Shown in pieces: positions 60,535-64,000 of a stretch of 64,000 nucleotides of DNA. The position numbers and the translations under genes are program-made. Position 1 is the first letter of the stretch, and every line of letters begins with the position of its first letter. Origin of the DNA: Diploscapter coronatus (lineage: Eukaryota; Nematoda; Chromadorea; Rhabditida; Rhabditidae); the NCBI GenBank assembly GCA_964036155.1, contig OZ038422.1, forward strand, positions 79,445,201 through 79,509,200. Direction: 5' to 3'. The notes below the pieces were generated by a model. It was not told the DNA's origin, did no database searches, and was given only the letters and a program-made list of their open reading frames with translations.

Positions 60535-62839
60535 TTAAATGAGCGCATCAGATCTGTCCTTGTCTTTGTGTACGAAGTTCGAACTACTCGACTTCTGTGA
60601 CAACCCTTTGGAGGAGTTTCTATCGAATCTGCCCTGTTCTTCCTCGATCACATCGAGTTGCTCATCGAGAAACCAATCAATGTTCGAGGGTCGTTCCAAC
60701 AACCTCGCTGGCTTTTGTGATGTTTTGTGCTCTTCCACATCTCGTAAGCATGCCATATTCGCTGGTGTCGATGGGGCTTTCCTTGCTGGAACTGGAGCTG
60801 AAGGTGGCGGCGGCGGCGGCGGCGGCGGAATAACTTGGGGTTTGTTTCTGAAAATGTGAATATTTTTCTAGGACTATTTTCGCCAGTTACTGGTTTATTT
60901 CCCCTTCTTCAAGCTTCGGTAAATTGATATTCTTAACATTTGCTTGCTGCTCTCTTTTGTTTAGATCCAAAGCGGCGACGCCTGAAATTACTCGAACTGT
61001 TTAGAGTTCAAACTGAAAATCAATAACTTACAAACACTACTCCGCCTTCCAGCTCGCAGCTTTTTGAGCATGTCACCAAGACGTTTACTGTTTCTGACGA
61101 TACCTCTGGCGAAGTTCATCGAATATCCGTCGTGAGAGTAAAGACTAAAAATTACAAATAGAAGTTTTGAGAGAATGCAAGGAACATCTTGCCTGTCCTT
61201 CTTGCTATTAGGTTGCACCGACGCAGTCGTAGTATTATCCGTCTCTTCTGACATTCCCGTTTGAGCGCTCGACTCAGAAAACTTTCGCTTGTCCCTGTGC
61301 AATCTCACCATCAATGGCAGACCTTTGTTATTTCTGAAAATATTGAGAACATCAAAGCGTTGTTTCAAACTCGCATACATGTTCTCACAGCTGGCAACCA
61401 ATGAAGGTCGGATTTGCGCTTCTCTCAGCACCGTTTCTTCGGTATAGAGTGGCTCTGGGTCAGACTCTTCCCAATAGGGATCCTTGTCCTGCCTTGGACC
61501 CCGATCGTAACACTCACCAACGATTTGCATTCCAACCTGAGGAGTATTTTTGAGATGATCAGCTATTCTCATTGATCTGAACCTGTAAATTTCTATCCAA
61601 TATCCAATTCATCTCAAAGTCGTCTTCATCCAAGCCACAAGGGTTACTCATCACTTCTGCTACCTTCAGCCATCCCAAAATGAATATGATTTCCAGGGTC
61701 GAGAGGATCGGGAAGATGAGATCGAATTTCTTCTTTGCCGGTAATGAGTCGGGTTCTGACAGTAAAAACTGTCTTCCAAACAGACAGATGATAAAGTAGA
61801 ACCAGACTGCCATGTGCACGACCTGGATAACTGTCACCTTGTCTCAGTTTTGCAAATCTTCCTGACCTGCGTATAGATGAGTGGTATCGAGAACATGTCC
61901 ATGACTACGAGCTTGTTAATTTTAGCTCGGAAATCTTCGAATGCATCGACGAGTCGCGTATATTGGATGTCATGAGTGATGTATAGCTTTTCTCTTGCCT
62001 CTGTGACGATGTTCAAGGCCCAATGAACTGCTTGCCAGTATTTGGCGACTCGACAAGGCGTAGCTTCCCATTCTTTCAGATCCTCTTCCGTCATCAGACC
62101 TGGAATCAAAGGATTGGTAAACAATTCATACTGTGCCTTCACACCTGATGCCACAAGATGCTTCAAAGTCGGAAATCTACGTCGGACTGAAATAGCAACA
62201 TCTCGATAGACGATCGCCTGAAATGATCAATCTCGAGTTCAACTTTTTCAGAATTGCCTGAGCTAGTAGCAGGTATCGCACACAATTTCTGCGCATCATG
62301 ACGCACTCTTCAGATTTGCCTCGTATATAGTGTGTGACGAATATGGCTGATCTATAATTCAAAATATGCTGCTATCAGATTGGTAAGCGTTTTTGATAGG
62401 GAAAATTTTTCTTATTAATCTTCTGGACTGACTGATCGACAAATCCAACGTTATCCAGATATTTGCCCCATCGGCTGTAGATTACTGAAACGTAGAAAGC
62501 AAGCATGAAAGTAACTGGGATGATCGTCGAATAGCTGTCAAAGAATACGACAATGTTTTCGAAGACTCTAAAGAAGCATCCTTCGTTGTCAATTTTATCA
62601 GTTCCTCAACTTTTTCTGCTGAGAATTTAATAGCAAGCGATATACTGCACTGATGATAAAGTATAAGATCCACCAACATATCAATTCTAGGTAGACCATT
62701 TTCCAAACCGAGCCCTGAATTTGTAATGTTTTACTTAATATTGACGTTAAAAATTTCTCCTTACCTTCCATCGAAATATTAGTTTGATATGTGAAAATAG
62801 CGAAGACGTAGCGATATCCGCAGAATAAGTGACGGTCAT
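60535..62839 (-). CDS. Bestrophin family chloride channel (first of tandem pair)
   Basis: Ten exons (62839-62765, 62714-62611, 62567-62429, 62371-62258, 62217-61867, 61822-61583, 61536-61193, 61144-61032, 60981-60891, 60847-60535) sum to 1,884 nt, 627 aa. The start MTVTYSADIATSS and RWKGSVWK match bestrophin N-termini. The neck motif IPVTFMLAF keeps the Ile/Phe/Phe gate residues. IVYRDVAISVRRRFPT, GLMTEEDL, FSIPLIYTQVV, GWLKVAEVMSNPCG and DEDDFEMNWILDRNLQVG mark the rest of the core. Bestrophins form pentameric, Ca2+-gated anion channels. The acidic Ca2+ clasp reads LDEDDF here instead of the usual EDDDDF. The C-terminal ~280 residues are cytosolic and unconserved, with an eight-proline run. 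Exons 4 and 7 end in GC donors. The second bestrophin ends 284 bp upstream on the same strand. Confidence 0.94.
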
Positions 62840-63123
62840 TTTTAGTTATTCTGCCTATTCCAAATCAATCGATAGGTAAGTTCATGGGGTCCGAAAGTGA
62901 AACGATCAACGCTGAATATGCAAATGGAATTGGAGCAACAGTGAAGACCACCATCTATGCATAAATGATAGATCATTTTTCGATTCATAGGTTGTTCTAT
63001 GGTGTGGGACCGGCCATATATGAATTAGAAATCTTATAGGTACATAGCTATTTATTATTTTTTAAATACATATTATGAACGACAATGGTTATGGTTTCAT
63101 AATAAATACGACAATCTCAGATG
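62840..63123 (-). promoter_or_regulatory. Short spacer between two bestrophin genes
   Basis: The 284-bp gap contains AATAAA (63056-63051) for the upstream gene and a later ATATTCAG acceptor-like site near 62914 before the downstream ATG. This layout is like nematode operon spacers resolved by SL2 trans-splicing, but independent promoters are equally possible. Confidence 0.4.
63051..63056 (-). terminator. Poly(A) signal of second bestrophin
   Basis: AATAAA on the minus strand, about 70 nt past that gene's stop codon (63126-63124). Confidence 0.5.
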
Positions 63124-64000
63124 CTACAAAATCTCGGGGTCATCCTCCTTCAAGGAGTCTTCACTTTTCGCTCCTCTCAAGAACGATCGTGTCTCATGCA
63201 ATTTGAACAACGTTTCTTTATGACCATTCAAACTGAAATAAATTGTCATAACAAAACAAATGTTTAAGCATCCCTACCTAACTCTCCTATTTGTAGCTCG
63301 CTTATGATAATCAAAACTTTGTCGGATGTTGTTCGTGAATTTGAATGTGTCCTCGACTAATGGAGGACGACTTCCATAAGCTTCGTCGACGATCGTCAGA
63401 CCTATAGCCATATTCTGGTCGATAATCGAGTTAACGTCGAAATCTAAAGTGGACATTTTCATGCTCCAAGAGAATTCATACCGTCGTCATCGTCCCCTAG
63501 AGGATTCAGAAGGGCTTCGCCGACTTTCATCCACCTAAAAATTGACAATTTCAAAAGGATGCAAAGATTGGCTTACCCAAACATGAAAATGAACTGCAGT
63601 ATCGACATTATCGGGATGAAAATGTCTACCTAAAATTATGCAACTTCGTGAAATATGCTAAAGTTTCGTTTTTCACCTTCTCATTTTGGTCATCCAGAAA
63701 GTGCTGTCGAGAAAATAGACAGATGATGAAATGCACTCTAGTAGCTAGAAATACGACCTAGAATCATTCAGGATCGTGATAATTTTCATGAAAATTTCGT
63801 ACTTGGGGATATGCTAGGGGGATAGGCACGAAATCATAGTTCAGAAGTTGTTGCAGGTTGGCTCTGAAAGCCTTGATGTCCTAAAAATATTCATTCAGCT
63901 ATTGAAGAGGATATTAAAAAGAGAATTGATATATATTTTTTAAAATTCATTTCGATTGAAGATTACCAATTTTTGATCAAGTTTTCACATTGATAGATCT
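63124..64000 (-). CDS. Bestrophin family chloride channel, 3' part (runs off window)
   Basis: The C-terminal exons of a second bestrophin are visible; the 5' part lies beyond 64,000. In order: DIKAFRANLQQLLNYDFVPI PLAYPQ (exon ending near 63880), VVFLATRVHFIICLFSRQHF, FIPIMSILQFIFMFGWMKVG followed by EALLNPLG, then DDDDFDVNSIIDQNMAIGLT and IVDEAYGSRPP, and a short tail ending KEDDPEIL. These match the second half of the bestrophin core, including GW-K-EALLNP and the Asp-rich Ca2+ clasp, here four Asp with one acidic position fewer than in human BEST1. The cytosolic tail is only about 85 residues after the core, far shorter than in its neighbour. Several introns are around 40-45 bases. It is divergent from its neighbour, so the duplication looks old. 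Confidence 0.9.

Overview
The window looks like nuclear genomic DNA of a free-living-type nematode, probably a rhabditid related to Caenorhabditis. The evidence is AT-rich sequence, many small exons, introns as short as about 40 bases ending in TTTCAG-like acceptors, and nematode-specific families (CUT-1 cuticlin, Srh chemoreceptor, an EGF/CUB astacin). All models were built by hand from the sequence. Summed exon lengths divide by three and give full-length proteins for the YIPF1/2 homologue, ZRANB2, COPB-1, Srh, the orphan gene, CUT-1, UNC-130 and one bestrophin.

Layout. 1-9 kb: two minus-strand genes, a Yip1-domain Golgi protein (YIPF1/2 type) and ZRANB2, a RanBP2 zinc-finger splicing factor with an RS tail. 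ZRANB2 is divergent from copb-1 (9,086-18,193, +, 25 exons), which encodes the beta subunit of COPI coatomer. 19.5-21 kb: an Srh chemoreceptor (-), tail to tail with copb-1. 21.3-26.6 kb: a patch of fold-back repeats, then a small unrecognised acidic gene (-) whose 2.5-kb first intron holds a dead 887-bp mariner. 26.6-33.7 kb: non-coding DNA with a 57-unit AAT microsatellite, a Tc1-like miniature element and a worn tandem repeat. 33.7-36.75 kb: a secreted astacin metalloprotease (-). 37.9-40.4 kb: cut-1 (+), a ZP-domain cuticlin. 40.4-51.9 kb: a large non-coding interval. 52-53.8 kb: unc-130 (+), a FoxD forkhead factor. 53.8-60.5 kb: non-coding. 60.5-64 kb: two bestrophin chloride-channel genes in tandem (-), the second running off the window.

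How genes relate. The YIPF protein and COPB-1 both act at the Golgi; ZRANB2 lies between them and shares a 696-bp divergent promoter with copb-1. Astacins and cuticlins are both extracellular and, in worms, often cuticle-related, but no direct link between these two is shown. From memory, copb-1, ZRANB2 and YIPF sit together on the C. elegans chromosome II clone Y25C1A, and cut-1 and unc-130 are adjacent on chromosome II clone C47G2. The window therefore seems to join two chromosome II neighbourhoods.

I did not find a clearly new multi-gene system. The most unusual signals are the repeat and fold-back elements at 21.3-22.5 kb, the orphan gene around the mariner, three probable GC-AG introns, a stop codon overlapping a splice donor in ZRANB2, and a twin dyad in the divergent promoter.
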